A stretch of 64,000 nucleotides of DNA from Jiulongibacter sediminis (GTDB lineage: Bacteria > Bacteroidota > Bacteroidia > Cytophagales > Spirosomataceae). The DNA lies in assembly GCF_001306455.1 (NCBI RefSeq), contig NZ_LGTQ01000015.1:158457-222456 (forward strand), read 5' to 3'. The notes below the pieces were generated by a model. The model ran no database searches and was not told the DNA's origin. It was given only the letters and a program-made list of their open reading frames with translations. Shown here one piece after another: positions 35,224-43,434 of the stretch; the stretch's first letter is position 1; each line of letters starts with the position of its first letter. The position numbers and the translations under genes were made by a program.

Positions 35224-36042
35224 TTACAATTCCTCCCTCCCCTTCTCCTCATCCGGGTTCATTAAATAGGTCAGGAGCTCACCTTTTTTTGAAATTTCAA
35301 GGACTCTGAAGCCACAGTAATCAGTCCCCCAGCTGCCGCCGATATGCGAATCGAAAATATATGGGATGTCTTGATGTACCCGCACACCGTCCTGATCATG
35401 CTCGTGACCATGAAAAACAGCTTTGATATTATTGTATTGCCCCAATAGGTTGAAAAATTCAGGTGAGTCAATCCCGTTTGCGGTCCAGCTGGCCTGTGGT
35501 ATATGAATAATCAGCACCACGGTTTTGAGATTTGAGAATTGATCGAGCTGTTTTTTCAACCAGGCAAGATCAGGCATCAGGTATTCACCTTTTTCATTTG
35601 AAGTATTGGCCAGAATGAACCCGGTTTTCTTTTTGACAAAACTCAGATTGGTCGGCATTTGCCAGATTTCTTCCCAGCGGCGATCACTTACTCTGTCATG
35701 ATTTCCTTTGGTGACATAATAGGGGATGTCCAGGCCGTCATACACACTCTTGACCTCAGGCATCCATTTGGGGTCGTCATGGATCAGGTCGCCATTAATC
35801 ACACAGAAATCGCAAGGGTGAGATTGGGCGAAACGGTTTGCCTTATTGACAAAGGTGCTTGTCATCTCCTCAAAAGCTGTATTGGGCTGACCGTAATGGG
35901 AGTCTGAACCGATAATAATTCTCAAAAGCCCCTTTTGTGCTGACCATTGTGCAAAATCGAAAAGGCCTTTGCCGGGAAGTACACCCAACATGGTAAGGGC
36001 TGTTGCATTTTTGATAAAAGACCTTCTGTTTTGACTTGACAT
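35224..36042 (-). CDS. Metallophosphoesterase with Tat-like signal
   Basis: A 272-residue calcineurin-like phosphoesterase. All metal-binding boxes are present: D-x-H in GSDSHYG, GD in VINGDLIHD, GNHD in TKGNHDRV, and GHEHD late in the chain. The N-terminus MSSQNRRSFIKNATALTMLG carries NRRSFIK, a twin-arginine export motif. The target could be a phosphodiester or phosphomonoester in the periplasm. Divergent from the secreted phosphodiesterase. Confidence 0.88.
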   Translation of the reverse strand: MSSQNRRSFIKNATALTMLGVLPGKGLFDFAQWSAQKGLLRIIIGSDSHYGQPNTAFEEMTSTFVNKANRFAQSHPCDFCVINGDLIHDDPKWMPEVKSVYDGLDIPYYVTKGNHDRVSDRRWEEIWQMPTNLSFVKKKTGFILANTSNEKGEYLMPDLAWLKKQLDQFSNLKTVVLIIHIPQASWTANGIDSPEFFNLLGQYNNIKAVFHGHEHDQDGVRVHQDIPYIFDSHIGGSWGTDYCGFRVLEISKKGELLTYLMNPDEEKGREEL

Positions 36043-36184
36043 AATACTTTGAATTTAGACCTACTAAATGTAAGGAAAAAGGAATATCGGACCGTCTGAT
36101 TTTACGGATTTAACCCAAACTTAATCCTGGTATGAGGTAGCTTACATTAAAAAATTGTAGAAATTGGAGTATCAATTGAATACA

Positions 36185-37255
36185 ATGAAATTAAAATTAT
36201 CTATCCTGTTTTTCTTGCTTTCAGGAATTGCTTTTGCTCAGAAAACTGAGAACGTCATCTTAATAACCCTGGATGGTGTCCGTTGGCAGGAGGTTTTCAG
36301 TGGTGCAGATTCGTCTATCCTGAATAATCCTGAGTATACAGAAACGATCGATCGAACGAATGAGCGATTTTGGGATGCTTCACCTGTGGAAAGAAGAGAG
36401 AAGCTAATGCCTTTTCTGTGGGGAACAGTTCAAAATCAGGGAGTCATAGCGGGCAACCGGGTTCTTGGAAGCAAGGTTGACATCAAAAACCCTTATGGCT
36501 TTTCCTATCCGGGATATAACGAAATTTTAACAGGTTATCCAGATCCCAAAGTAAACTCAAACGACAAGAACTATAACCATAATACAACGGTATTGGAGTT
36601 CCTGAACCAACAGGCTGAAGCGGCAGGCAAAGTAGCTGCGTTTTGTACCTGGGATGTATTCCCCTACATCATTAATGATAAAAGGAGTGGAGTTTATGTG
36701 AGTGCGGCAGGTACGTTTAATCCGGTAACCAATTCGCCGGAAGAGCATTTACTGGATCAGATAGAGCACTCAGTGCCGAGCCTGGCGAGCGGACGGTTTG
36801 ATTTCCTTACCTTTTATCGGGCATTTGATTATCTGAAAAATAAGGCTCCCAAAATGCTCTATTTGGCCTTTGATGAAACGGATGAATTTGCTCATGAGGC
36901 CAAGTATCGGGAATACCTTTATGCCATTAATACCATTGATAATTACATTTCGCAGCTTTGGGAGTACTGTCAGTCAACCCCTGAATTTAAAGACAAAACA
37001 ACGATCATAATGGTCACAGATCATGGTCGTGGTGATAAAATCAAAAGCCAGTGGACCAGCCATGGCGAAAAAGTAGAGGATTGCCGTTCCATTTGGTTTG
37101 CGGCCATTGGGCCAGACACACCGGCCATTGGCGAGCTTAGTCAAAATCATCAAAATTACCAGAATGAAATTTCAGCTACAGTTGCGAAACTACTTGGGCA
37201 GGACTATCAAAACGGGCATGAGATTGGAAAACCGATTGATTGGATAGTAAAGTAG
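36185..37255 (+). CDS. Secreted alkaline-phosphatase-superfamily phosphodiesterase
   Basis: A 356-residue enzyme started at ATG 36185 (MKLKLSILFFLLSGIAFAQ), which begins with a Sec signal; an in-frame start 21 bases earlier precedes it. NVILITLDGVRWQEVFSGAD holds the first metal-binding Asp and the nucleophile region; YLAFDETDEFAHEAKYREY and VTDHGRGDKIKSQWTSHGE supply the second metal site. This pattern fits type I phosphodiesterase/nucleotide pyrophosphatase-like members of the alkaline phosphatase superfamily; sulfatase activity is less likely because no Cys/Ser-x-Pro-x-Arg motif is present. It is the last host gene before the island. Confidence 0.8.
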   Translation: MKLKLSILFFLLSGIAFAQKTENVILITLDGVRWQEVFSGADSSILNNPEYTETIDRTNERFWDASPVERREKLMPFLWGTVQNQGVIAGNRVLGSKVDIKNPYGFSYPGYNEILTGYPDPKVNSNDKNYNHNTTVLEFLNQQAEAAGKVAAFCTWDVFPYIINDKRSGVYVSAAGTFNPVTNSPEEHLLDQIEHSVPSLASGRFDFLTFYRAFDYLKNKAPKMLYLAFDETDEFAHEAKYREYLYAINTIDNYISQLWEYCQSTPEFKDKTTIIMVTDHGRGDKIKSQWTSHGEKVEDCRSIWFAAIGPDTPAIGELSQNHQNYQNEISATVAKLLGQDYQNGHEIGKPIDWIVK

Positions 37256-37463
37256 GAGTTTCGTTTGAGGGTTGCCTCAGCAAAAAAATCGAAGTGAAAC
37301 ACCGTCCGACAGTCTAGTAGTAGCCCTGACAGGAATCGAAGCCGATCGCGGCCCGCCTGTTCTAAAGTTTAGGAAAATTCTATTCCCTGCCTGCCGGGTT
37401 TTTATTTGTGATCCCACCAGGAATCGAAGCGGAACGCCGCCCGCCTGAATCAAGAGTTTAGGA
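37256..37463. repeat. Array of tRNA-tail-like intergenic repeats at the island insertion site
   Basis: Repeat 1 (37320-37373) reads GTAGCCCTGACAGGAATCGA followed by a GC-rich part ending GCCCGCCTG and then AGTTTAGGA. Repeat 2 (about 37410-37463) has the same parts (CAGGAATCGAAGC, GCCCGCCTG, AGTTTAGGA). A third unit starts at 37464 and is cut by the island, its other half lying at 63991-64000. The complementary strand resembles a tRNA T-arm (GGTTCGATTCC) but no complete tRNA is present. Confidence 0.75.
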
Positions 37464-37484
37464 GTAGCCCCGACAGGAATCGAA
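37464..37484 (+). repeat. attL core, 21-bp direct repeat
   Basis: Begins GTAGCCCCGACAGGAATC and ends GAA; identical to 63970-63990. On the island side the sequence diverges at once (CCTTTTTT). AGCCCCG within it (37466-37472) is complementary to CGGGGCT at 37528-37534, an inverted pair that may help form the integrase complex. Confidence 0.8.
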
Positions 37485-37583
37485 CCTTTTTTATGTATTT
37501 TCATCTATATCGCCCTATATGTCATTTCGGGGCTGTTTTATGAATAGGTAGTATACCATTTTTCACTATTTTCTCTCATTTTG

Positions 37584-37620
37584 CTGTTACACTTACTGTT
37601 ACACTTTATATTTGTAACAG
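37584..37620 (+). repeat. Left integrase arm-type sites
   Basis: CTGTTAC occurs twice in CTGTTACACTTACTGTTAC (37584-37602), with an inverted copy GTAACAG at 37614-37620. The 19-bp block is repeated exactly at 63894-63912 near the right end. Short repeats inside both ends, next to the integrase, are the usual arm-site layout of lambda-type recombinases. The integrase promoter must overlap them. Confidence 0.6.
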
Positions 37621-37634
37621 TTAATTGAAAGGAG

Positions 37635-38828
37635 ATGGCGACTACAAAATTAAGGCTGCGACCAGACAGCAAGAATAGGGGAGGGAAGCTTGGAATTTAT
37701 GTACAGGTATGTATTAAAAGTGACGTGAAATTATTCTCGACAGGTCAAAGAATAGAAAAGGAAAATTGGGATGCGAAAGGGCAAAAGGTTAAGCGTCTTA
37801 CGGGTAGTCATGATCACAAACAGATTAACCTCATCCTCGAAAAAAAGCATCAGGAGATTAAGGAAATTATCTTTCAGAAAGAGGTAAACGGAGAGGAGGT
37901 AAGTTTTGATTCAATAACAGATGAACTGAAACCTGAGGAAAAAGTACCAAGCAATTTTACAGGTTTATTTGATAAGTTTTACGCCTCTAAGTCCATGGAG
38001 TATGGTAATGGTACAACAAAGAGTTATCGTGTCTTAAAGAATCAAATTCTTGAGTTTAGAAAAGGAAGGGATTTTGACATTTCAAAGTTGGACTACAATT
38101 TTTACGACGGGTTCAAAAACTGGCTCCTAAGAGAAAAGGGTCAAAAGAATGATACTGTAAATAAGAGATTGAAAACGCTTAAAACCTTTATGAGGTATTG
38201 TGCCAATTTTGATCTTTTCGATGTGGCCGACTTGGCTAAAATGAAAATGTTAGAGAGTAAGCCCTCTACCAAAATAGCTTTAAATGAGGATGAGGTAGCT
38301 CAATTATGGGAATATGACTTCTCTAAAAACGAACGTTTGGAAAAAGTCAGGGATTTGTTTGTTTTTGGATGTGCTACTGGCTTACGCGAATCGGATATCC
38401 AAAATCTAAAGAAGGCGAATATCAAAGATGAAACCATCTACTTTAATGCTATTAAAACCAGTACTGATCTTGAAATTCCGTTGAACAAATACTCGAAAGC
38501 TATTCTTGAAAAGTATGATTATAAGTTGCCTAAAATTTCGCAACAAAAACTAAATCAGTATATCAAAGAAGTTGGAGAATTGGCTGGTCTTGATGAAGAT
38601 GAAATTGTAGTTACTTTTCAAGGAGGGAAAAGGTATGAAGAAACAGCTAAAAGGTATTCTCTTCTAGCGTCTCACGTGGGCAGAAGAAGTTTTGTGACTA
38701 TCATGATTCAAAAGGGAGTTCCTATTCCGGTTATACAATCCATGACGGGTCATAAAGACCTTGCGAGTTTTCAGCGATACATCAAAATTGCCGATAGAGA
38801 TCGAAAACTCGCAATGGCCAAATGGTGA
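37635..38828 (+). CDS. Tyrosine site-specific integrase
   Basis: A 397-residue recombinase that would integrate and excise the island. It has an N-terminal arm-binding domain (about 1-95, beta-rich), a SAM-like core-binding domain (about 108-205: NFTGLFDKFYASKSMEYGNGTTKSY onward) and the catalytic domain (about 215-397). Catalytic residues are R251 in ATGLRESD, H347-V-G-R350, H373 in GHKD and the nucleophile Y382 in FQRYIK. This three-part form is the common Bacteroidota integrase. It lies 150 bp inside the left direct repeat and points inward. A HTH gene follows after 96 bp. Confidence 0.93.
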   Translation: MATTKLRLRPDSKNRGGKLGIYVQVCIKSDVKLFSTGQRIEKENWDAKGQKVKRLTGSHDHKQINLILEKKHQEIKEIIFQKEVNGEEVSFDSITDELKPEEKVPSNFTGLFDKFYASKSMEYGNGTTKSYRVLKNQILEFRKGRDFDISKLDYNFYDGFKNWLLREKGQKNDTVNKRLKTLKTFMRYCANFDLFDVADLAKMKMLESKPSTKIALNEDEVAQLWEYDFSKNERLEKVRDLFVFGCATGLRESDIQNLKKANIKDETIYFNAIKTSTDLEIPLNKYSKAILEKYDYKLPKISQQKLNQYIKEVGELAGLDEDEIVVTFQGGKRYEETAKRYSLLASHVGRRSFVTIMIQKGVPIPVIQSMTGHKDLASFQRYIKIADRDRKLAMAKW

Positions 38829-38835
38829 CGTAAAG

Positions 38836-38879
38836 AGGACAAAAAAGCCTAAATAGGACAAAAAGGCTCAATTTGGACA
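38836..38879 (+). repeat. Three GGACA repeats at exact 19-bp spacing
   Basis: GGACA occurs at 38837-38841, 38856-38860 and 38875-38879. The first two are embedded in AGGACAAAAA(A)RGCCT-like units. The even phasing upstream of the HTH gene suggests cooperative binding of a small DNA-binding protein, perhaps the HTH protein itself as recombination directionality factor or autorepressor. Confidence 0.5.
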
Positions 38880-38906
38880 CGCTTAAAAAGTCAATCAACT
38901 TGTTTT

Positions 38907-38926
38907 ATGGCAAATTAGAATGCCAT
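38907..38926 (+). promoter_or_regulatory. Inverted repeat overlapping the HTH gene start codon
   Basis: ATGGCA (38907-38912), eight bases, TGCCAT (38921-38926). The right arm contains the start ATG of the HTH gene. The same arrangement, with a nine-base spacer, is found at 57494-57514 before the paralogue. It could be an operator or an RNA hairpin masking the start. Confidence 0.55.
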
Positions 38927-39194
38927 GAAAGAGATACAGTTATTGAATATAGAGCTTAGTGAACTTAAAGAATTAATTCAATCATCAGTACGAGAAGTGT
39001 TGAGTTCCACTTCTTCTGAGGATGCCGGAAAATCGAAAATCCTGAACCAAAAAGAAGCTTGTGAGTATTTAAAAATCTCTCCTCCAACGTTTAGAAAAAT
39101 CAGAAGCCGGTTTAAAGCTTATCAGGTTTCAGAGGGGCGGAAGGTATATCTGAAGAATGACCTAGATTTATTTTTAAAAGAAAACGAGAAATAA
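38925..39194 (+). CDS. Small excisionase-like helix-turn-helix protein (HTH_17), copy 1
   Basis: An 89-residue DNA-binding protein. An N-terminal helix (MKEIQLLNIELSELKELIQ) precedes a MerR/excisionase-type winged HTH: ILNQKEACEYLKISPPTFRKIRSRF (about 41-65), wing YQVSEGRKVYLKNDLDLFL. Proteins of this kind follow integrases in Bacteroidota elements and act as excision or regulatory factors. It is about three-quarters identical to the protein at 57513-57776, including the leader DNA. It lies 96 bp after the integrase. Confidence 0.85.
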   Translation: MKEIQLLNIELSELKELIQSSVREVLSSTSSEDAGKSKILNQKEACEYLKISPPTFRKIRSRFKAYQVSEGRKVYLKNDLDLFLKENEK

Positions 39195-39656
39195 CAAACA
39201 CTATGCAAGGTGTGAAGTTGAATAAAATAGTCGGAATTAAAGTATAGGAGCGGCACATCTACTCCTTAGGTTATGGGAAGTTTCTGCTTTTTAATAATAC
39301 ACCTAATGTAAATGGAACACACAACACATACACACAATAGCTATCTTTTACTTGTGAAACTGCCAATTCGTCGATCAACAGAATCTATCAGTTAATATCA
39401 AGTACCCTGAAATGGTTGTTGAAATATTCTCCAATTTCGAAGGCTCAGAAATACCCGAATTTGGGAAGAGTAATTTGTGGTTCTTATAAAAAGAAAGGCT
39501 CGGTTCAATACGCCAGAGCCTTTCCCGCTACTAAATCCACACAACTTTGACTAAATTTAAGAATCATAATCGAGATAACAAATAGGTTATTTGAAAATTA
39601 CATAGCCTAACTATAAAACTATATCCGCTTACAAATGGCACCAAAATTTAAGAACT
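39195..39656. other. Gene-free stretch after HTH copy 1
   Basis: No coding region recognised in about 460 bp. It contains a terminator-like hairpin, AAAGGCTC (39494-39501) with GAGCCTTT (39516-39523) and a 14-base loop. Frames are short and AT-rich. The next gene lacks an ATG start. Confidence 0.5.
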
Positions 39657-40247
39657 TTGATTTATCAAAAATTGAGTTCCATTGTGACAAATAATACCTT
39701 AAAAAATCAAAATATAGCTCTTTTTTTAGCAGCAATAACCATCATTTATAATCTCGCTGAAGGCGTAATTTCTACTTTTTATGGTGCCTCCGATGAAACC
39801 TTAGCTCTATTTGGATTTGGAGTAGATAGTTTTGTGGAAGTACTTTCCGGTATTGGCATTGCTCATATGATTTTCAGGATGAAAAAACATCCGGTGGAAA
39901 ACCGGGATCAGTTTGAGATTACAGCTTTGAAAATAACCGGCTCAGCTTTTTATCTTTTAGTGGCAGGGCTCATTTTGGGTGCAATACTATCTGTCATGTA
40001 TCAGGCCAAACCTGAATCTACCCTTGTAGGTATCATTATTTCATTGATTTCAATTCTAACCATGTACATTTTGTACAGACAAAAATTAAAAGTAGGTCAA
40101 GCCTTAAATAGCGAACCAATCATCTCTGACGCCAATTGTACCAAAACGTGTTTTTACTTATCCTTCATTTTACTTGGCTCCAGTGCTCTGTACGCTTTAT
40201 TCAAGATTCCTTATGTAGATGCATTAGGAAGCCTTGGCATTGCCTGA
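39657..40247 (+). pseudogene. Cation transporter (CDF-like membrane protein), interrupted by a stop near its end
   Basis: The reading frame encodes a 196-residue polytopic membrane protein with about five segments, like the membrane domain of cation-diffusion-facilitator proteins (NLAEGVISTFYGASDETLALFGFGVDSFVEVLSGIG is the metal-site helix pair). It ends ALGSLGIA and then TGA at 40245-40247. The same frame continues for 25 codons (YAFKEGKEAFEKVRTK and on to CTDHCC) to TAA at 40323-40325, which looks like the normal family tail, so the TGA is probably a nonsense change of a Trp codon. No ATG is in frame at the start; TTG 39657 or GTG 39684 would have to serve. It may be inactive or only slightly truncated. 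Confidence 0.65.
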
Positions 40248-40339
40248 TATGCTTTCAAAGAAGGCAAAGAAGCTTTTGAAAAGGTGAGGACAAAATCCTT
40301 AAGTTGTACTGATCACTGTTGTTAAAAAATCCTTTTATC

Positions 40340-40924
40340 ATGAGAAACAACGAATCTGTATATCAGTTTCTTGAACACTTAAATGGTATTCAGCCGCTTG
40401 GCTTAGAGGCAAAAAACGCAATAGCTGGCCTTTGTACTACCGTTCGAATAAACAAGAATAAAGACCTTCAATCAATTGGCCAAACGTGCAAAACCATTTA
40501 TTTCGTTAAAGAGGGGACTGCAAGAATCTATTATTACAAAGATGGTAAAGAGGTGACCGAGTTCTTTGCCTTTGAAAACGACTTGATAATCAGAGCTGAA
40601 AGTCTCTTTGCTTCAATGCCAAGTCATAAGGCCATACAAGCAATTAATGATACGATTTTCATTGCTATTCCGGCTGAGCAACTTTTCCTTCTTTTTGACC
40701 GCTTTCATGATATCGAGCGGCTTTTTAGAAAAATTGTGGAACGTTCTTATGTGGACACTGTCAACAGATTGGAAAGCCTGCAATTCAATTCAGCTGTAGA
40801 AAGATATAATTTGTTGTTACAACATTCTCCCGAAGTTGTCAGAAAAATCCCCCTTAAATACATCGCCTCATTTCTTGGCATAACACAAGTCAGCCTCAGT
40901 AGAATCCGAGCTGCAACGCCCTGA
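40340..40924 (+). CDS. Crp/Fnr family transcriptional regulator
   Basis: A 194-residue regulator started at ATG 40340 (MRNNESVYQFLEHLNG). The cyclic-nucleotide-binding-type beta barrel covers about 25-130 (FVKEGTARIYYYKDGKEVTEFFAFENDLI), then a long dimer helix, and the C-terminal HTH helix pair KIPLKYIASFLGITQVSLSRIR at the end. No FNR-type cysteine cluster is seen, so it is not an oxygen sensor of the classical kind. It may regulate the adjacent MFS gene and perhaps the nos genes; Crp/Fnr proteins such as DnrF or HcpR often control N-oxide respiration, but this link is inferred. Confidence 0.85.
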   Translation: MRNNESVYQFLEHLNGIQPLGLEAKNAIAGLCTTVRINKNKDLQSIGQTCKTIYFVKEGTARIYYYKDGKEVTEFFAFENDLIIRAESLFASMPSHKAIQAINDTIFIAIPAEQLFLLFDRFHDIERLFRKIVERSYVDTVNRLESLQFNSAVERYNLLLQHSPEVVRKIPLKYIASFLGITQVSLSRIRAATP

Positions 40925-40993
40925 TTATTTAACATTTGTAAAAGGAATCGCCTAATGAAAACCTGTACTTTGCCTTATTGACAAAAGGTCTTT

Positions 40994-42199
40994 ATGGTTG
41001 AATTAGGTTTGAGAGAAAATTGGAAGCAATTCACATTACTAGTCATTATCAATGGCTTTGTTGGCGGCATGATAGGCTTGGAACGAACCATTCTGCCACA
41101 GATTGCAGAAGCCGATTTTGGCATAGCTGCCAAATCTGCTATCCTTTCCTTTATTGTGGTATTCGGAATATCCAAAGCCATTACCAACTATTACACTGGT
41201 GCTTTTGCCAATAGGATTGGGCGAAAGAACTTATTAGTTATTGGTTGGTTAGTCGGGCTTCCTGTTCCACTTATCCTAATCTATGCTACAAATTGGAATT
41301 GGATAATTGCAGCTAATATTTTATTGGGAATCAATCAAGGACTCACATGGTCCAGTACAGTAGTAATGAAGATTGATTTGGTGGGCGATAAAAATAGAGG
41401 TCTTGCGATGGGTATCAATGAATCAGCCGGGTATTTAGCCGTTGGTATCGTGGCCTTTCTTACCGGCTGGATGGCATCAGAATATGGGCTTCGTCCATAT
41501 CCGTTTTATTTAGGAATCGGGTTTGTAGTATTGGGTCTCCTATCAAGCTATTTTCTTGTAAAAGATACCGTTCATCATGTCAACTCTGAAATCAATGCAA
41601 GCCAAATCAAGAAACTAAAAAATGTATTTCGTGAGACCACTTGGACAAACCCAAACCTTGGTTCTATTACTCAGGCAGGGTTGGTCAATAATCTGAATGA
41701 TGGGATGATTTGGGGACTGTTTCCAATTCTTTTAGCCAGCAAAAAATTTACTCTTTCCGAGATTGGAACCATAGTAGCTATATATCCTATAGTATGGGGC
41801 TTGGGCCAATTGATAACAGGTAAGCTCGCAGATATTTGGGTAAAAAAATCAATGCTTTTTTGGGGTATGCTGGTTCAAGGTTTTGCCATTATCACAATGA
41901 TATTTGCCGCCTCATTTGTACAATTCGCACTTTTGAGTATTCTATTAGGGCTTGGTACAGCAGTGGTCTATCCTACATTCCTTGCCGCCATTGCAGACTA
42001 CACCCATCCTGAGCAACGGGCAGAGAGTCTGGGTGTTTTTAGACTCTGGCGTGATATAGGTTATGCTGTAGGTGCTATTCTCACCGGTTTTTTGGCAGAT
42101 TTCTTTGGTCTTGACAGCTCTCTAGTTGGTATAGGTGCACTTACAGCACTTTCGGCTTTGGTGATAGCGTTGCGGATGTCCGCGGGGAAACTTGAGTAA
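40994..42199 (+). CDS. MFS transporter of unknown substrate
   Basis: A 401-residue, 12-TM major facilitator. The FANRIGRKNLLVIGW loop after TM2 and the central loop with VNSEINASQIKKLKN are typical. It is not evidently a NarK nitrate/nitrite carrier, since the NarK signature residues are not recognised. It follows the Crp/Fnr gene after 69 bp and ends 8 bp from the convergent Rrf2 gene. Export of a metal chelate or small acid is possible; I do not assign a substrate. Confidence 0.8.
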   Translation: MVELGLRENWKQFTLLVIINGFVGGMIGLERTILPQIAEADFGIAAKSAILSFIVVFGISKAITNYYTGAFANRIGRKNLLVIGWLVGLPVPLILIYATNWNWIIAANILLGINQGLTWSSTVVMKIDLVGDKNRGLAMGINESAGYLAVGIVAFLTGWMASEYGLRPYPFYLGIGFVVLGLLSSYFLVKDTVHHVNSEINASQIKKLKNVFRETTWTNPNLGSITQAGLVNNLNDGMIWGLFPILLASKKFTLSEIGTIVAIYPIVWGLGQLITGKLADIWVKKSMLFWGMLVQGFAIITMIFAASFVQFALLSILLGLGTAVVYPTFLAAIADYTHPEQRAESLGVFRLWRDIGYAVGAILTGFLADFFGLDSSLVGIGALTALSALVIALRMSAGKLE

Positions 42200-42207
42200 T
42201 CAGGAAT

Positions 42208-42621
42208 TCAGATCAGATTATGTGCATCGCTTAAATTCAGCTGGCTAATAGTTCGATTTCTGAAGACCTCAAAAAGGTATTGTCTACTTTTTTCAAATTC
42301 ATTGTGCAAAGGGCAGGGGTTAGTTTGGCTACACCTGTCTTTTCCCAGAAAGCATTTGTTTAGCACTCCCAGTCCATCTATGACATGAATAATATCAATA
42401 AGCGAGGCATTAGGTGTGGTTTGGTTACTGAAATACCCGCCATGAGGGCCTTTCACTGAGCTAATGAGCTGATGTTTTGCCAAATCCTTAAGAACTTTAC
42501 TTAGAAAATGCTGGGGGATGCCCAGCTGCTCTGCAATCTGGACTACCCCCAGCTTCTCTCCGGGATGCTCGTTGAGCAAAACAATGGCCCGTATGGCATA
42601 TCCGCAGGTTTTGGAAATCAT
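42208..42621 (-). CDS. Rrf2 family regulator with Fe-S cysteines (NsrR/IscR-like)
   Basis: A 137-residue winged-helix regulator (MISKTCGYAIRAIVLL). The HTH lies at about 26-50 (VVQIAEQLGIPQHFLSKVLKDL), with the wing GPHGGYFSNQ. The three cysteines C90, C97 and C103 (ending NPCPLH) match the cluster-binding region of IscR/NsrR. NsrR responds to nitric oxide through its [Fe-S] cluster. It lies 23 bp downstream of the di-iron NO-repair gene on the same strand, so both form an operon divergent from the nos genes. It is therefore the best candidate for the local NO- or N-oxide-responsive regulator. Confidence 0.85.
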   Translation of the reverse strand: MISKTCGYAIRAIVLLNEHPGEKLGVVQIAEQLGIPQHFLSKVLKDLAKHQLISSVKGPHGGYFSNQTTPNASLIDIIHVIDGLGVLNKCFLGKDRCSQTNPCPLHNEFEKSRQYLFEVFRNRTISQLNLSDAHNLI

Positions 42622-42644
42622 TCTACTTTCTTTCTATTTCGACC

Positions 42645-43364
42645 TTAAATTAAAGCTATTTGCTCACTTTCCATTTTTTCAGCCTTTGGAAAAAGGATAT
42701 TGTTTTCCAGATGAATGTGCTGAATAAGGTTATCATCCAGGTCCTTAAGCATCGCAAGCATAGCCAGATGCGAGTTGCAGGCATCCTCTGGTGGTGTATA
42801 ATCAGAGGTAATCACTCTCAGGCGGTGCAGAATTTCGCCGGCCTCATCGTGCTCTGCATTCATTACTGCCAGTGGGTTTTGTATGGTCTGAAAAGGAGGT
42901 CTGTGACTCAGACTATTCTGTTCCATTTCCTTAATATATGGAAACAGTATCTCTTCTTCTTTCGGCAGGTGGCCTTCCAAATCATTTTTTAAGGCAGCGA
43001 AAAGCTGTGACAACTCCGCCAGCCAGCTGTACTTTTCGCCATGTTTAGCAGTAACCTTGTTTACAAGGCCATCAATTTCCGGTAACTTTTCATACAAATA
43101 CTTGTGATGTACTTCATATATATAGTCTGAAAGAAATGACAGGCTCATGGCGTTAAAGTCAAGTCCCGGCACTGTGGCCGACTTTCTTTCGAGGCCTGCC
43201 AGCTGATTTACCAACATATGGCTATCAATACCTGAGGTTTCGCAGGCTTCTTTTATAGTACGCTTACCACCGCAGCAGTAATCTATATTGAGTTTTTGGA
43301 AAATCTGTGAGCTGAGAGGTCGCTCCTTTACCCAGTCACCTACTAATGTTTCTTCTATGTTCAT
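42645..43364 (-). CDS. ric: Iron-sulfur cluster repair di-iron protein (RIC/ScdA/YtfE)
   Basis: A 239-residue cytoplasmic hemerythrin-like protein that repairs Fe-S centres damaged by nitric oxide or peroxide. The N-terminal DUF542/ScdA domain carries Y29-C-C31-G-G-K. The di-iron helical bundle follows, with histidines in EVHHKYL, KHGEKYSW, EGHLPKEEE, NAEHDEAGEILHRLR and HIHLENNILFPKAE. These fit the full ScdA family length (about 220-240). The gene is divergent from the cytochrome c and nosZ genes, which suggests induction under the same nitrosative conditions. Confidence 0.93.
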   Translation of the reverse strand: MNIEETLVGDWVKERPLSSQIFQKLNIDYCCGGKRTIKEACETSGIDSHMLVNQLAGLERKSATVPGLDFNAMSLSFLSDYIYEVHHKYLYEKLPEIDGLVNKVTAKHGEKYSWLAELSQLFAALKNDLEGHLPKEEEILFPYIKEMEQNSLSHRPPFQTIQNPLAVMNAEHDEAGEILHRLRVITSDYTPPEDACNSHLAMLAMLKDLDDNLIQHIHLENNILFPKAEKMESEQIALI

Positions 43365-43417
43365 TTTTATTGATTTAAATTTTAATTAAAGATAAAAGGG
43401 TCTTTTATTCTTTATTA

Positions 43418-43434
43418 TGATATCTCTCATATCA
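43418..43434. promoter_or_regulatory. Operator candidate in the ric / nos divergent promoter
   Basis: TGATAT (43418-43423), CTCTC, ATATCA (43429-43434): a perfect inverted repeat with a five-base spacer, between divergent ric and cytochrome c-nosZ. It is the only clear dyad in this 149-bp gap and a likely site for the Rrf2 or Crp/Fnr regulator of the island. Confidence 0.5.

Noticed and set aside
37277..37504. Open frame of 75 codons on the minus strand before the integrase
   Set aside because: It reads through the tRNA-tail-like repeats (giving SIPV-type peptides) and has no conserved protein character.
37464..37534. A possible minus-strand tRNA gene with acceptor arms AGCCCCG/CGGGGCT and a T-arm-like segment
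   Set aside because: There is no proper D-arm or anticodon arm. The T-like part belongs to the intergenic repeat and the pairing arm lies in island DNA, so it is better explained as an attachment-site feature.
40245..40247. TGA in the cation transporter as a selenocysteine codon
   Set aside because: No selenocysteine-insertion-like hairpin or selenium genes are seen, and the position fits an ordinary nonsense change of a Trp codon.
40994..42199. MFS gene as a NarK nitrate/nitrite carrier because of the nos context
   Set aside because: The nitrate signature of NarK is not recognisable, so context alone is not enough.
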